From: Piezodorus guildinii
Taxonomy: Eukaryota; Arthropoda; Insecta; Hemiptera; Pentatomidae
DNA: 64,000 nucleotides
Reading direction: 5' to 3'
Assembly: GCA_023052935.1 (NCBI GenBank)
Contig: CM041292.1
Span: forward strand, 139,886,951-139,950,950
The notes under the pieces were generated by a model. It did no database searches. It saw nothing but the letters and a program-made list of their open reading frames with translations, and was not told the DNA's origin. Below are positions 21,111-35,336 of this stretch, piece after piece. Each line of letters opens with the position of its first letter. Position 1 is the stretch's first letter. A program made the translations under genes and the position numbers.

Positions 21111-21341
21111 CTATTATCATATATTCTACACCTTGGGGCAGAGTTCCAAACCACCCATGAGGTCCTGCCCGCGGTTTCGTTACCCGTTTTTTATAGTGGA
21201 ACGGTGTCGCCTCCTGCCTGCAGTAGTTTTCTCAAATGCAGTCAGTTCAGCCCTATTTCAACCACTGTATTGGAAAAACTATCAATCTAGCATGTTTAAG
21301 AAACGGCTGAAAATATTTCGACTTTTGTTCATGATTCGTTA
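21111..21341. repeat. GT/GC module copy 3, right part
   Basis: Resumes with the duplicated CTATTATCATAT, then the GC-rich core (GGGCAGAGTTCCAAACCACC) through to ATTCGTTAG. The core is nearly identical to copy 1. Confidence 0.9.
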
Positions 21342-23417
21342 GATATGTTTAGTAAGTAAGAGTTTTTGTAGCTTGTTATCAATAACAACACTGCACTGGA
21401 ATACCAGCAGATTCTTCTTTAATAATATTTCTTCATTCTTCATTCAGATTCTTCTTGTGTTACAACGTTTTCTATTGAAGTGTATTCTGTTGCCTAGAAC
21501 AAATTCTTCATACATGTGTTTTAAATATCGTCTGTTCCTTCTTATTTTAAACTACTATCTTTAAGATAATTTTGCTTCTAAAGTATATTCTGTTGCCTAG
21601 AAAAATACATTTCTACTTTTTTCATTATTCTTCTTCATCAATTTCCAAGTAACGATGATGTTTTTCAAATACTAACCTTCGCCTAGTATTAAGAAATTAT
21701 AACAAAATATAATAAATAAAGAATAAAATACCGGAATGATAGATTCTTCATACTTTTGATTTAAATATCATTTGTTTCTTCGCCTTTTAATTAATTATCT
21801 TTGAGAAAATTCTGTTTCCAAATCTACAGTTGTAGTCAAATTTAGATCTGCAGTTACAACAATGCTCTATCAAGTTTATTCTGTTGCCTAGAAAAATACA
21901 TTTCAAATTTTTTTTCTTTATTCTTTTGTTTCATTCCCCAAGTAACGATGTTGATTTTCAAATACTTTCCTGAGCCTAGTTAGTAATAATAAAATAGAGG
22001 AAAATATAATAAATAAATAAAAAAATATCGTAATAATGGTTTCTTCATACTTTTTTTTAAATATCACTTGTCTCTTCGCCTTTTATTCAACTACCTATTA
22101 GATAATTTTCATTCCAAATACCAAAGCGTCCTAAAATTCTAATTTGCAGTTACAACAATGCTCTTTCAAGTTTATTCTGTTGCCTGGAAAAATAATTTCT
22201 ATTTTTTTTTTTTATTATTCTTTTGTTTCAATTTCCAAGTTACGGTGATGTTCTTCAAATACTTACCTTCGCCTAGTATTATTAAAATAGAACAAAATAT
22301 AATGAATAAATAATAAAATACCGAAATAATAGTTTCTTCATACCTATGTTTTAAATATCATATGTCTCTTCGCCTTTTATTCAACTATTTTTGAGATAAT
22401 ATTGATTCCAAATATCAAAGCGTCCTAAAATTCTAATCTGCAGTTACAACAATCCTCTTTCAAGTTTATTCTGATGCCTGAAAAAATACTATTTTATTTT
22501 TTTCATCATTCTTTTGTTTCAATTTTTAAGTAACGATGTTGTTTTCAAAGACTTACCTCAGACCTCAGCCTAGTATTAATAAAATAGAAGAAAATATAAT
22601 AAATATATAATAAAATACCGGAATAATGGTTTTTTTTATACTTTTTTTTAAATATCAATTGTCTATTCTACTGTTATTCTACTATCTTTGAGAAAATTCT
22701 GTTTCCAAATTTACAGTTGTACTAAAATTTAGATCTGCAGTTATGATACCTTAGATATGTTTAGAAAGTAGGACTTTTTGTAGCTTGTTATAAAAAACAA
22801 TACTGCACTGGAATACCAGCAGATTCTTCTTAAATAATATTTCTTCATTCTTCATTCAGATTCTACTTGTCTTACTAGGTTTTCTATAGAAGTGTATTCT
22901 GTTGCCTAGAACAAATTCTTCATACATGTGTTTTCAATATGGTCTGTTCCTTCTTATTTTAAACTACTATCTTTGAGATAATTTTGCTGCTAAAGTATAT
23001 TCTGTTGCCTAGAAAAATACATTTCTACTTTTTTTCATTATTCTTTTTTATCAATTTCAAGTAACGATGATATTTTTCAAATACTAACCTTCGCCTAGTA
23101 TTAAGAAATTATAACAAAATATAATAAATAAAGAATAAAATACCGGAATGATAGATTCTTCATACTTTTGATTTAAATATCATTTGTTTCTTCGCCTTTT
23201 ATTTAAGTATCTTTGAGAAAATTTTGATTCCAAATATCAAAGAGTCCTAAAATTCTAATCTGCAGTTACAACAACACTCTTTCAAGTTTATTCTGTTGCC
23301 TGGAAAAATACAGTTCTATTTTTTTTTCATTATTCTTTTGTTTCAATTTTCTAGTAAAGATGTTGTTTTTCAAATACTTACCTCAGCCTTGTATTAATAA
23401 AATAGATGAAAATATAG
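21342..23417. repeat. Satellite with two spacer units
   Basis: Tandem monomers with the 165-bp spacer at 21342 and 22752. Several carry the variant GGAATGATAGATTCTTCATA. No gene. Confidence 0.88.
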
Positions 23418-23985
23418 TGTGTGTGTGAGTGTAGTGTTTGTGTTTGTGGTTGATGTAATGTTATGTACTCAGGAGCCCGGGGGAGCGTAAGACCCCAGCA
23501 GGTGCAACCATCAGATGCCCCTTGCGGGTTTTATATTTACATCTATGTATATTAAGGCATACGTTAATGAAGATTTTATAGTTAGTGCTTTTATCGTGTA
23601 ACATTCATAAATCACTAATAATATACCAAGGCTCTTTTGTTCAATTGAAATGAATACAATTCTCAAAAGTTTTTTTTTATGGTTCCTAAAAGCTGATAAC
23701 CTGAAGTGAAAAACAAAAAAAAAAATCCTTTACAATTTATCAAACAAAATATGAAAAACCTTTACAATTTATAAAACTAATGATGATGACAGTGACGATA
23801 AATACAATGCTATTATCATATATTCTACACCTTGGGGCAGAGTTCCAAACCACCCATGAGGTCCTGCCCGCGGTTTCGTTACCCGTTTTTTATAGTGGAA
23901 CGGTGTCGCCTCCTGCCTGCAGTAGTTTTCTCAAATGCAGTCAGTTCAGCCCTATTTCAACCACTGTATTGGAAAAACTATCAAT
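23418..23985. repeat. GT/GC module copy 4, end replaced
   Basis: Complete from the GT tract through the core, but after AACTATCAATCTA it switches to satellite sequence (CTACAAATACTTACCTCAGC). A truncated module begins 50 bp later. The ATTCGTTAG end and spacer are absent here. Confidence 0.85.
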
Positions 23986-24033
23986 CTACTACAAATACTT
24001 ACCTCAGCCTTGTATTAATAAAATAGATGAAAA

Positions 24034-24212
24034 TATAGTGTGTGTGTGTTTATGTGAGTGTAGTGTGTGTGTTTGTGGTTGATGTAGTGTTATGTACTCA
24101 GGAGCCCGGGGGAGCGTAAGACCCCAGCAGCTGCAACCATCAGATGCCCCTTGCGGGTTTTATTTTAACATCTATGTATATTAAGGTATACGTTAATGAA
24201 GATTTTATAGTT
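24034..24212. repeat. GT/GC module, short form (~175 bp)
   Basis: GT tract plus the CAGGAGCCCG segment up to GATTTTATAGTTAGT, then directly ATATAATAAATAAATAATAA of the satellite. The same junction is seen at about 36380 and 38577. Confidence 0.85.
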
Positions 24213-25645
24213 AGTATATAATAAATAAATAATAAAATACCGGAATGATAGATTCTTCATACTTTTAAATTAAATATCATTTGTTTCTTCGCCTTTTATT
24301 TAATTATCTTTGAGAAAATTCTGTTTCCAAATCTACAGTTGTAGTAAAATTTAGATCTCCAGTTACAACAATGCTCTATCCAGTTTATTCTGTTGTCTAG
24401 AAAAATACATTCAAATTTTTTTTCTTTATTCTTTTGTTTCATTCCCCAAGTAACGATGTTGATTTTCAAATACTTTCCTGAGCCTACTTAGTAATAATAA
24501 AATAGAGGAAAATATAATAAATAAATAAAAAATACCGGAATAATGGTTTCTTCATACTTTTTTTAAAAATATCACTTGTCTCTTCGCCTTTTATTCAACT
24601 ACCTATTAGATAATTTTCATTCCAAATATCAAAGCGTCCTAAAATTCTAATTTGCAGTTACAACAATGCTCTTTCAAGTTTATTCTGTTGCCTGGAAAAA
24701 TACAATTCTATTTTTTTTTTTCATTATTCTTTTGTTTCAATTTCCAAGTTACGATGTTGTTCTTCAAATACTTACCTTCGCCTAGTATTATGAAAATAGA
24801 AGAAAATATAATAAATAAATAATAAGATACCGAAATAATGGTATCTTCATACTTTTGTTTTAAATATCATTTTTCTCTTCTACTGTTATTCTACTATCTT
24901 TGAGAAAATTCTGTTTCCAAATAACAAAGTGTCCTAAAATTCTAATCTGCAGTTACAACAATTCTCTATCAAAATTATTCTGTTGCCTGGAAAAATACAT
25001 TTCTATTTTTTTTTTCATCATTCTTTTGTTTTAATTTCAAAGTAACGATGTTGTTTTCAAATACTCACCTCAGCCTAGTATTAATAAAATAGAAGAAAAT
25101 AAAAATAAATAAATAATAAAATACCGAAATAATAGTTTCTTCATACTTTTGTTTTAAATATCATTTGTTTCTTCTACTTTTATTTTACTATCATTGAGAA
25201 ATTTATGTTTCAAAATTTAGATCTGTAGTAAAACATTGCTCTATCAAGTTATCCCGTTGCCTAGAAATATACATTTCTATATATTTAACATCATTCTATT
25301 GTTTCAATTTCCTTGTAACGATGTTTTTCAAATACTTACCTTCGCCTAGTATTAAGAAAATAGAAGAAAATATAATAAATAAATATTAAAAATACAGTAA
25401 TTATGTTTTTTCATACATTCGTTTTAAATATCATTTGTCTCTGCGTTCTTTATTCAACTGTTTTTGAGATCATTTTGATTCCAAATATCAAAGCGTCCTA
25501 AAATTCTAATCTGCAGTTACAACAATGCTCTTTCAAGTTTATTCTGTTGCCTGGAAAAATACATTTCTATTTTTTTTTTTCATTATTCTTTTGTTTCAAT
25601 TCTCAAGTAACGAAGTTGTTTTTCAACTGAGCCTAGTATTATGAA
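24213..25645. repeat. Satellite
   Basis: About five monomers, with the variants TTTCTATATATTTAACATCA and CAGTAATTATGTTTTTTCAT that mark the following higher-order repeat. Confidence 0.88.
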
Positions 25646-25967
25646 ATAAAACCTATACAATTTATTAAACAAAATATGAAAATCCTTTACAATTTATCAA
25701 ACTAAAGATGATGACAGTGACGATAAAAACAATGCTATTATCATATATTCTACACATTGGGGCAGAGTTCCAAAACACCCATGAGGTTCTGCCCGCGGTT
25801 TCGTTACCCGTTTTTTATAGTGGAACGGTGTCGCCTCCTGCCTGCAGTAGTTTTCTCAAATGCAGTCAGTTCAGCCCTATTTCAACCACTGTATTAAAAA
25901 AAAACTATCAATCTAGCATGCTTAAGAAACGGCTGAAAATATTTCGACTTTTGTTCATGATTCGTTA
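25646..25967. repeat. GT/GC module, 5'-truncated copy
   Basis: Starts at AAAACCTATACAATTTATT without the GT tract, then ATGATGACAGTGACGATAAA and the full core to ATTCGTTAG. The 86-codon frame at 25708-25968 is identical to those at 28859, 32591 and 34311, which shows recent block duplication rather than coding constraint. Confidence 0.85.
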
Positions 25968-28460
25968 GATATGTTTAGAAAGTAGGAGTTTTTGTAGCTT
26001 GTTATCAAAAACAACACTGCACTAGAATACCAGCAAATTCTTCTTTAATAATATTTCTTCATTCTTCGATCAAATTCTTCTTGTGTTACAACGTTTTCTA
26101 TAGAAGTGTATTCTGTTGCCTAGAACAAATTCTTCATACATGTGTTTTAATTATCGTCTGTTCCTTCTTATTTTAAACTACTATCTTTGAGATAATTTTG
26201 CTTCTAAAGTATATTCTGTTGCCTAGAAAAATACATTTCTACTTTTTTTCATTATTCTTTTTTTTCAGTTTCCAAGTAACGATGATGTTTTTCAAATACT
26301 AACCTTCGCCTAGTATTAAGAAATTATAACAAAATATAATAAATAAATAATAAAATACCGGAATGATGGATTCTTCATACATTTGATTTAAATATCATTT
26401 GTTTCTTCTACTTTTATTTTACTATCATTGAGAAATTTATGTTTCAAAATTTAGATCTGCAGTTACAACAACGCTCTATCAAGTTTATTCTGTTGCCTGG
26501 AAAAATACATTTCTATTTTTTTTTTCATCATTCTTTTGTTTTAATTTCAAAGTAACGATGTTGTTTTCAAATACTCACCTCAGCCTAGTATTAATAAAAT
26601 AGAAGAAAATAAAATAAATAAAATATAAAATACCGAAATAATAGTTTCTTCATACTTTTGTTTTAAATATCATTTGTTTCTTCTACTTTTATTTTACTAT
26701 CATTGAGAAATTTATGTTTCAAAATTTAGATCTGTAGTAAAACAATGCTCTATCAAGTTATCCCGTTGCCTAGAAATATACATTTCTATATATTTAACAT
26801 CATTCTATTGTTTCAATTTCCTTGTAACGATGTTTTTCAAATACTTACCTTCGCCTAGTATTAAGAAAATAGAAGAAAATATAATAAATAAATATTAAAA
26901 ATACAGTAATTATGTTTTTTCATACATTCGTTTTAAATATCATTTGTCTCTGCGTTCTTTATTCAACTGTTTTTGAGATCATTTTGATTCCAAATATCAA
27001 AGCGTCCTAAAATTCTAATCTGCAGTTACAACAATGCTCTTTCAAGTTTATTCTGTTGCCTGGAAAAATACATTTCTATTTTTTTTTTCATTATTCTTTT
27101 GTTTCAATTTCCAAGTAACGAAGTTGTTCTTCAAATACTTACCTTCGCCTAGTATTATGAAATAAAACAAAATATAATAAATAAATAATAAAATATAGGA
27201 ATAATGGTTTCTTCATACTTTTGTTTTAAATATCATTTGTCTTTTCGCCTTCTATTCAACTATCTTTGAGAAAATTCTGTTTCCATATTTACTGTTGTTC
27301 TAAAATTTAGATCTGCAGTTACAACAATGCTCTTTCAAGTTTATTCTGTTGCCTGGAAAAATACAATTCTATTTTTTTTTCATTATTCTTTTGTTTCAAT
27401 TTCCAAGTTACGATGTTGTTCTTCAAATACTTACCTTGGCCTAGTATTATGAAATTAGAAGAAAATATAATAAATAAATAATAAGATACCGAAATAATGG
27501 TATCTTCATACTTTTGTTTTAAATATCATTTTTCTCTTCTACTGTTATTCTACTATCTTTGAGAAAATTCTGTTTCCAAATAACAAAGTGTCCTAAAATT
27601 CTAATCTGCAGTTACAACAATTCTCTATCAAAATTATTCTGTTTCCTAGAAAAAATACATTTTTATTTTTTTCATTGTTCATTTGTTTCAATTTCCATGT
27701 AACGATGTTGTTTTTCAACTGAGCCTAGTATTATGAAAGTAGAAGAAAATATAATAAATCAATAATAAAATACCGGAATAACGGTTTCGTCATACATTTG
27801 TTTTAAATATCATTTGTCTCTTCGCCTTTTATTCAACTATTTTTGTGATAATTTTGATTCCAAATATCAAAGCATCCTAAAATTCTAATCTGCAGATACA
27901 ACAATGCTCTTTCAAGTTTATTCTGTTGCCTGGAAAAATACATTTCTATTTTTTTTTCAACATTCTTTTGTTTCAATTCCTAAGTAACGATGATGTTTTC
28001 AAATACTTACCTCAGCCTAGTACTAATAAAATAGAAGAAAATATAATAAATAAACGATAAATTACCGAAATAATGGTTCCTTCATACTTTTGTTTAAAAT
28101 ATCTTTTGTCTCTTCGCCTTTTATTCAACTATTTTTAATTAATAAAATAGAAGAAAACAAAATAAATATATAATAAAATACCGGAATAATGGTTTTTTCA
28201 TACTTTTTTAAAAATATCATTATATCATTTGTCTCTTCTACTGTTATTCTACTATCTTTCAGAAAATTCTGTTTCCAAATTTACATTTGTACTAAAATTT
28301 ACATCTGTAGTTACTACAATGCTCTATCAAGTTTATTCTGTTGCCTGGAAAAATACAGTTCTATTTTTTTTTCATTATTCTTTTGTCTCAATTCCCTAGT
28401 AACGATGTTGTTTTTTAAATACTTACCTCAGCCTTGTATTAATAAAATAGATGAAAATAT
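25968..28460. repeat. Satellite part of the 3.15-kb higher-order repeat, copy A
   Basis: Spacer plus about eight monomers. It matches the block starting at 29119 with a constant offset of 3151 bp (for example 26901 to 30052). Confidence 0.88.
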
Positions 28461-29118
28461 AGTGTGTGTGTTTGTGTGAGTGTAGTGTGTGTGTTTGTGG
28501 TTGATGTAGTGTTATGTACTCAGGAGCCCGGGGGAGCATAAGACCCCAGCAGCTGCAACCATCAGCTGCCCCTTGCGGGTTTTATTTTACATCTATGTAT
28601 GTTAAGGTATACGTTAAGAAAGATTTTATAGTTAGTGCTTTTATCGTGTAACATTCATAAATCACTAATAATATACCAAGGCTCTTTTATTCAATTGAAA
28701 TGAATATAATTCTCAATAGTTTTTTTTTCTGGTTCCTAAATGCTGATAACCTGAAGTGAAAAAAAAAAATCCTTTACAATTTATCAAACAAAATATGAAA
28801 TTCCTATACAATTTATTAAACAAAATATGAAAATCCTTTACAATTTATCAAACTAAAGATGATGACAGTGACGATAAAAACAATGCTATTATCATATATT
28901 CTACACATTGGGGCAGAGTTCCAAAACACCCATGAGGTTCTGCCCGCGGTTTCGTTACCCGTTTTTTATAGTGGAACGGTGTCGCCTCCTGCCTGCAGTA
29001 GTTTTCTCAAATGCAGTCAGTTCAGCCCTATTTCAACCACTGTATTAAAAAAAAACTATCAATCTAGCATGCTTAAGAAACGGCTGAAAATATTTCGACT
29101 TTTGTTCATGATTCGTTA
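28461..29118. repeat. GT/GC module, full copy
   Basis: GT tract to ATTCGTTAG, with the changes ACATTGGGGCAG and TTCCAAAACACCC shared by the copies at 25646, 32195 and 33912. These define a young subfamily. Confidence 0.9.
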
Positions 29119-32100
29119 GATATGTTTAGAAAGTAGGAGTTTTTGTAGCTTGTTATCAAAAACAACACTGCACTAGAATACCAGCAGATTCTTCTTTAAT
29201 AATATTTCTTCATTCTTCGATCAAATTCTTCTTGTGTTACAACGTTTTCTATAGAAGTGTATTCTGTTGCCTAGAACAAATTCTTCATACATGTGTTTTA
29301 ATTATCGTCTGTTCCTTCTTATTTTAAACTACTATCTTTGAGATAATTTTGCTTCTAAAGTATATTCTGTTGCCTAGAAAAATACATTTCTACTTTTTTT
29401 CATTATTCTTTTTTTTCAGTTTCCAAGTAACGATGATGTTTTTCAAATACTAACCTTCGCCTAGTATTAAGAAATTATAACAAAATATAATAAATAAATA
29501 ATAAAATACCGGAATGATGGATTCTTCATACATTTGATTTAAATATCATTTGTTTCTTCTACTTTTATTTTACTATCATTGAGAAATTTATGTTTCAAAA
29601 TTTAGATCTGCAGTTACAACAACGCTCTATCAAGTTTATTCTGTTGCCTGGAAAAATACATTTCTATTTTTTTTTTCATCATTCTTTTGTTTTAATTTCA
29701 AAGTAACGATGTTGTTTTCAAATACTCACCTCAGCCTAGTATTAATAAAATAGAAGAAAATAAAATAAATAAATAATAAAATACCGAAATAATAGTTTCT
29801 TCATACTTTTGTTTTAAATATCATTTGTTTCTTCTACTTTTATTTTACTATCATTGAGAAATTTATGTTTCAAAATTTAGATCTGTAGTAAAACAATGCT
29901 CTATCAAGTTATCCCGTTGCCTAGAAATATACATTTCTATATATTTAACATCATTCTATTGTTTCAATTTCCTTGTAACGATGTTTTTCAAATACTTACC
30001 TTCGCCTAGTATTAAGAAAATAGAAGAAAATATAATAAATAAATATTAAAAATACAGTAATTATGTTTTTTCATACATTCGTTTTAAATATCATTTGTCT
30101 CTGCGTTCTTTATTCAACTGTTTTTGAGATCATTTTGATTCCAAATATCAAAGCGTCCTAAAATTCTAATCTGCAGTTACAACAATGCTCTTTCAAGTTT
30201 ATTCTGTTGCCTGGAAAAATACATTTCTATTTTTTTTTTCATTATTCTTTTGTTTCAATTTCCAAGTAACGAAGTTGTTCTTCAAATACTTACCTTCGCC
30301 TAGTATTATGAAATAAAACAAAATATAATAAATAAATAATAAAATATAGGAATAATGGTTTCTTCATACTTTTGTTTTAAATATCATTTGTCTTTTCGCC
30401 TTCTATTCAACTATCTTTGAGAAAATTCTGTTTCCATATTTACTGTTGTTCTAAAATTTAGATCTGCAGTTACAACAATGCTCTTTCAAGTTTATTCTGT
30501 TGCCTGGAAAAATACAATTCTATTTTTTTTTTCATTATTCTTTTGTTTCAATTTCCAAGTTACGATGTTGTTCTTCAAATACTTACCTTGGCCTAGTATT
30601 ATGAAATTAGAAGAAAATATAATAAATAAATAATAAGATACCGAAATAATGGTATCTTCATACTTTTGTTTTAAATATCATTTTTCTCTTCTACTGTTAT
30701 TCTACTATCTTTGAGAAAATTCTGTTTCCAAATAACAAAGTGTCCTAAAATTCTAATCTGCAGTTACAACAATTCTCTATCAAAATTATTCTGTTTCCTA
30801 GAAAAAATACATTTTTATTTTTTTCATTGTTCATTTGTTTCAATTTCCATGTAACGATGTTGTTTTTCAACTGAGCCTAGTATTATGAAAGTAGAAGAAA
30901 ATATAATAAATCAATAATAAAATACCGGAATAACGGTTTCGTCATACATTTGTTTTAAATATCATTTGTCTCTTCGCCTTCTATTCAACTATCTTTGAGA
31001 AAATTCTGTTTCCATATTTACTGTTGTTCTAAAATTTAGATCTGCAGTTACAACAATGCTCTTTCAAGTTTATTCTGTTGCCTGGAAAAATACAATTCTA
31101 TTTTTTTTTTCATTATTCTTTTGTTTCAATTTCCAAGTTACGATGTTGTTCTTCAAATACTTACCTTGGCCTAGTATTATGAAATTAGAAGAAAATATAA
31201 TAAATAAATAATAAGATACCGAAATAATGGTATCTTCATACTTTTGTTTTAAATATCATTTTTCTCTTCTACTGTTATTCTACTATCTTTGAGAAAATTC
31301 TGTTTCCAAATAACAAAGTGTCCTAAAATTCTAATCTGCAGTTACAACAATTCTCTATCAAAATTATTCTGTTTCCTAGAAAAAATACATTTTTATTTTT
31401 TTCATTGTTCATTTGTTTCAATTTCCATGTAACGATGTTGTTTTTCAACTGAGCCTAGTATTATGAAAGTAGAAGAAAATATAATAAATCAATAATAAAA
31501 TACCGGAATAACGGTTTCGTCATACATTTGTTTTAAATATCATTTGTCTCTTCGCCTTTTATTCAACTATTTTTGTGATAATTTTGATTCCAAATATCAA
31601 AGCATCCTAAAATTCTAATCTGCAGATACAACAATGCTCTTTCAAGTTTATTCTGTTGCCTGGAAAAATACATTTCTATTTTTTTTTCAACATTCTTTTG
31701 TTTCAATTCCTAAGTAACGATGATGTTTTCAAATACTTACCTCAGCCTAGTACTAATAAAATAGAAGAAAATATAATAAATAAACGATAAATTACCGAAA
31801 TAATGGTTCCTTCATACTTTTGTTTAAAATATCTTTTGTCTCTTCGCCTTTTATTCAACTATTTTTAATTAATAAAATAGAAGAAAACAAAATAAATATA
31901 TAATAAAATACCGGAATAATGGTTTTTTTCATACTTTTTTAAAAATATCATTATATCATTTGTCTCTTCTACTGTTATTCTACTATCTTTCAGAAAATTC
32001 TGTTTCCAAATTTACATTTGTACTAAAATTTACATCTGTAGTTACTACAATGCTCTATCAAGTTTATTCTGTTGCCTGGAAAAATACAGTTCTATTTTTT

Positions 32101-32194
32101 TTTCATTATTCTTTTGTCTCAATTCCCTAGTAACGATGTTGTTTTTTAAATACTTACCTCAGCCTTGTATTAATAAAATAGATGAAAATATAGT
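29119..32194. repeat. Satellite part of the higher-order repeat, copy B, with 579-bp internal duplication
   Basis: Same order as copy A, but a two-monomer block is present twice: the landmark AACGGTTTCGTCATAC lies at 30932 and again at 31511, 579 bp apart. The copy is therefore 3732 bp from module to module instead of 3151. Confidence 0.87.
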
Positions 32195-32850
32195 GTGTGT
32201 GTTTGTGTGAGTGTAGTGTGTGTGTTTGTGGTTGATGTAGTGTTATGTACTCAGGAGCCCGGGGGAGCATAAGACCCCAGCAGCTGCAACCATCAGCTGC
32301 CCCTTGCGGGTTTTATTTTACATCTATGTATGTTAAGGTATACGTTAAGAAAGATTTTATAGTTAGTGCTTTTATCGTGTAACATTCATAAATCACTAAT
32401 AATATACCAAGGCTCTTTTATTCAATTGAAATGAATATAATTCTCAATAGTTTTTTTTTCTGGTTCCTAAATGCTGATAACCTGAAGTGAAAAAAAAAAA
32501 ATCCTTTACAATTTATCAAACAAAATATGAAATTCCTATACAATTTATTAAACAAAATATGAAAATCCTTTACAATTTATCAAACTAAAGATGATGACAG
32601 TGACGATAAAAACAATGCTATTATCATATATTCTACACATTGGGGCAGAGTTCCAAAACACCCATGAGGTTCTGCCCGCGGTTTCGTTACCCGTTTTTTA
32701 TAGTGGAACGGTGTCGCCTCCTGCCTGCAGTAGTTTTCTCAAATGCAGTCAGTTCAGCCCTATTTCAACCACTGTATTAAAAAAAAACTATCAATCTAGC
32801 ATGCTTAAGAAACGGCTGAAAATATTTCGACTTTTGTTCATGATTCGTTA
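32195..32850. repeat. GT/GC module, full copy
   Basis: Nearly identical to 28461-29118, differing mainly in the length of an A run. Confidence 0.9.
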
Positions 32851-33911
32851 GATATGTTTAGAAAGTAGGAGTTTTTGTAGCTTGTTATCAAAAACAACAC
32901 TGCACTAGAATACCAGCAGATTCTTCTTTAATAATATTTCTTCATTCTTCGATCAAATTCTTCTTGTGTTACAACGTTTTCTATAGAAGTGTATTCTGTT
33001 GCCTAGAACAAATTCTTCATACATGTGTTTTAATTATCGTCTGTTCCTTCTTATTTTAAACTACTATCTTTGAGATAATTTTGCTTCTAAAGTATATTCT
33101 GTTGCCTAGAAAAATACATTTCTACTTTTTTTCATTATTCTTTTTTTTCAGTTTCCAAGTAACGATGATGTTTTTCAAATACTAACCTTCGCCTAGTATT
33201 AAGAAATTATAACAAAATATAATAAATAAATAATAAAATACCGGAATGATGGATTCTTCATACATTTGATTTAAATATCATTTGTTTCTTCTACTTTTAT
33301 TTTACTATCATTGAGAAATTTATGTTTCAAAATTTAGATCTGCAGTTACAACAACGCTCTATCAAGTTTATTCTGTTGCCTGGAAAAATACATTTCTATT
33401 TTTTTTTCAACATTCTTTTGTTTCAATTCCTAAGTAACGATGATGTTTTCAAATACTTACCTCAGCCTAGTACTAATAAAATAGAAGAAAATATAATAAA
33501 TAAACGATAAATTACCGAAATAATGGTTCCTTCATACTTTTGTTTAAAATATCTTTTGTCTCTTCGCCTTTTATTCAACTATTTTTAATTAATAAAATAG
33601 AAGAAAACAAAATAAATATATAATAAAATACCGGAATAATGGTTTTTTCATACTTTTTTAAAAATATCATTATATCATTTGTCTCTTCTACTGTTTTTCT
33701 ACTATCTTTCAGAAAATTCTGTTTCCAAATTTACATTTGTACTAAAATTTACATCTGTAGTTACTACAATGCTCTATCAAGTTTATTCTGTTGCCTGGAA
33801 AAATACAGTTCTATTTTTTTTTCATTATTCTTTTGTCTCAATTCCCTAGTAACGATGTTGTTTTTTAAATACTTACCTCAGCCTTGTATTAATAAAATAG
33901 ATGAAAATATA
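32851..33911. repeat. Satellite part of the higher-order repeat, shortened copy C
   Basis: Spacer and a few monomers only; module to module is 1720 bp. Its monomers match both ends of copies A and B, as expected after unequal exchange or deletion. Confidence 0.85.
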
Positions 33912-34570
33912 GTGTGTGTGGTTTGTGTGAGTGTAGTGTGTGTGTTTGTGGTTGATGTAGTGTTATGTACTCAGGAGCCCGGGGGAGCGTAAGACCTCAG
34001 CAGCTACAACCATCAGCTGCCCCTTGCGGGTTTTATTTTACATCTATGTATATTAAGGTATACGTTAAGAAAGATTTTATAGTTAGTGCTTTTATCGTGT
34101 AACATTCATAAATCACTAATAATATACCAAGGCTCTTTTATTCAATTGAAATGAATATAATTCTCAATAGTTTTTTTTTTCTGGTTCCTAAATGCTGATA
34201 ACCTGAAGTGAAAAAAAAAAATCCTTTACAATTTATCAAACAAAATATGAAATTCCTATACAATTTATTAAACAAAATATGAAAATCCTTTACAATTTAT
34301 CAAACTAAAGATGATGACAGTGACGATAAAAACAATGCTATTATCATATATTCTACACATTGGGGCAGAGTTCCAAAACACCCATGAGGTTCTGCCCGCG
34401 GTTTCGTTACCCGTTTTTTATAGTGGAACGGTGTCGCCTCCTGCCTGCAGTAGTTTTCTCAAATGCAGTCAGTTCAGCCCTATTTCAACCACTGTATTAA
34501 AAAAAAACTATCAATCTAGCATGCTTAAGAAACGGCTGAAAATATTTCGACTTTTGTTCATGATTCGTTA
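33912..34570. repeat. GT/GC module, full copy
   Basis: Same young subfamily, with a few substitutions (GACCTCAGCAGCTACAACC). The core is intact. Confidence 0.9.
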
Positions 34571-35336
34571 GATATGTTTAGAAAGTAGGAGTTTTTGTAG
34601 CTTGTTATCAAAAACAACACTGCACTAGAATACCAGCAGATTCTTCTTTAATAATATTTCTTCATTCTTCGATCAAATTCTTCTTGTGTTACAACGTTTT
34701 CTATAGAAGTGTATTCTGTTGCCTAGAACAAATTCTTCATACATGTGTTTTAATTATCGTCTGTTCCTTCTTATTTTAAACTACTATCTTTGAGATAATT
34801 TTGCTTCTAAAGTATATTCTGTTGCCTAGAAAAATACATTTCTACTTTTTTTCATTATTCTTTTTTTTCAGTTTCCAAGTAACGATGATGTTTTTCAAAT
34901 ACTAACCTTCGCCTAGTATTAAGAAATTATAACAAAATATAATAAATAAATAATAAAATACCGGAATGATGGATTCTTCATACATTTGATTTAAATATCA
35001 TTTGTTTCTTCTACTTTTATTTTACTATCATTGAGAAATTTATGTTTCAAAATTTAGATCTGCAGTTACAACAACGCTCTATCAAGTTTATTCTGTTGCC
35101 TGGAAAAATACATTTCTATTTTTTTTTTCATCATTCTTTTGTTTTAATTTCAAAGTAACGATGTTGTTTTCAAATACTCACCTCAGCCTAGTATTAATAA
35201 AATAGAAGAAAATAAAATAAATAAATAATAAAATACCGAAATAATAGTTTCTTCATACTTTTGTTTTAAATATCATTTGTTTCTTCTACTTTTATTTTAC
35301 TATCATTGAGAAATTTATGTTTCAAAATTTAGATCT
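34571..35336. repeat. Satellite before LINE fragment
   Basis: Spacer and two to three monomers that match 32851 onward; the last breaks off at TTTAGATCT. Confidence 0.87.

Noticed and set aside
25708..25968. 86-codon frame over the module core, identical in four copies
   Set aside because: The copies are recent block duplicates. In older module copies (6607, 21133, 63318) the frame, start and end change, so there is no sign of coding constraint.
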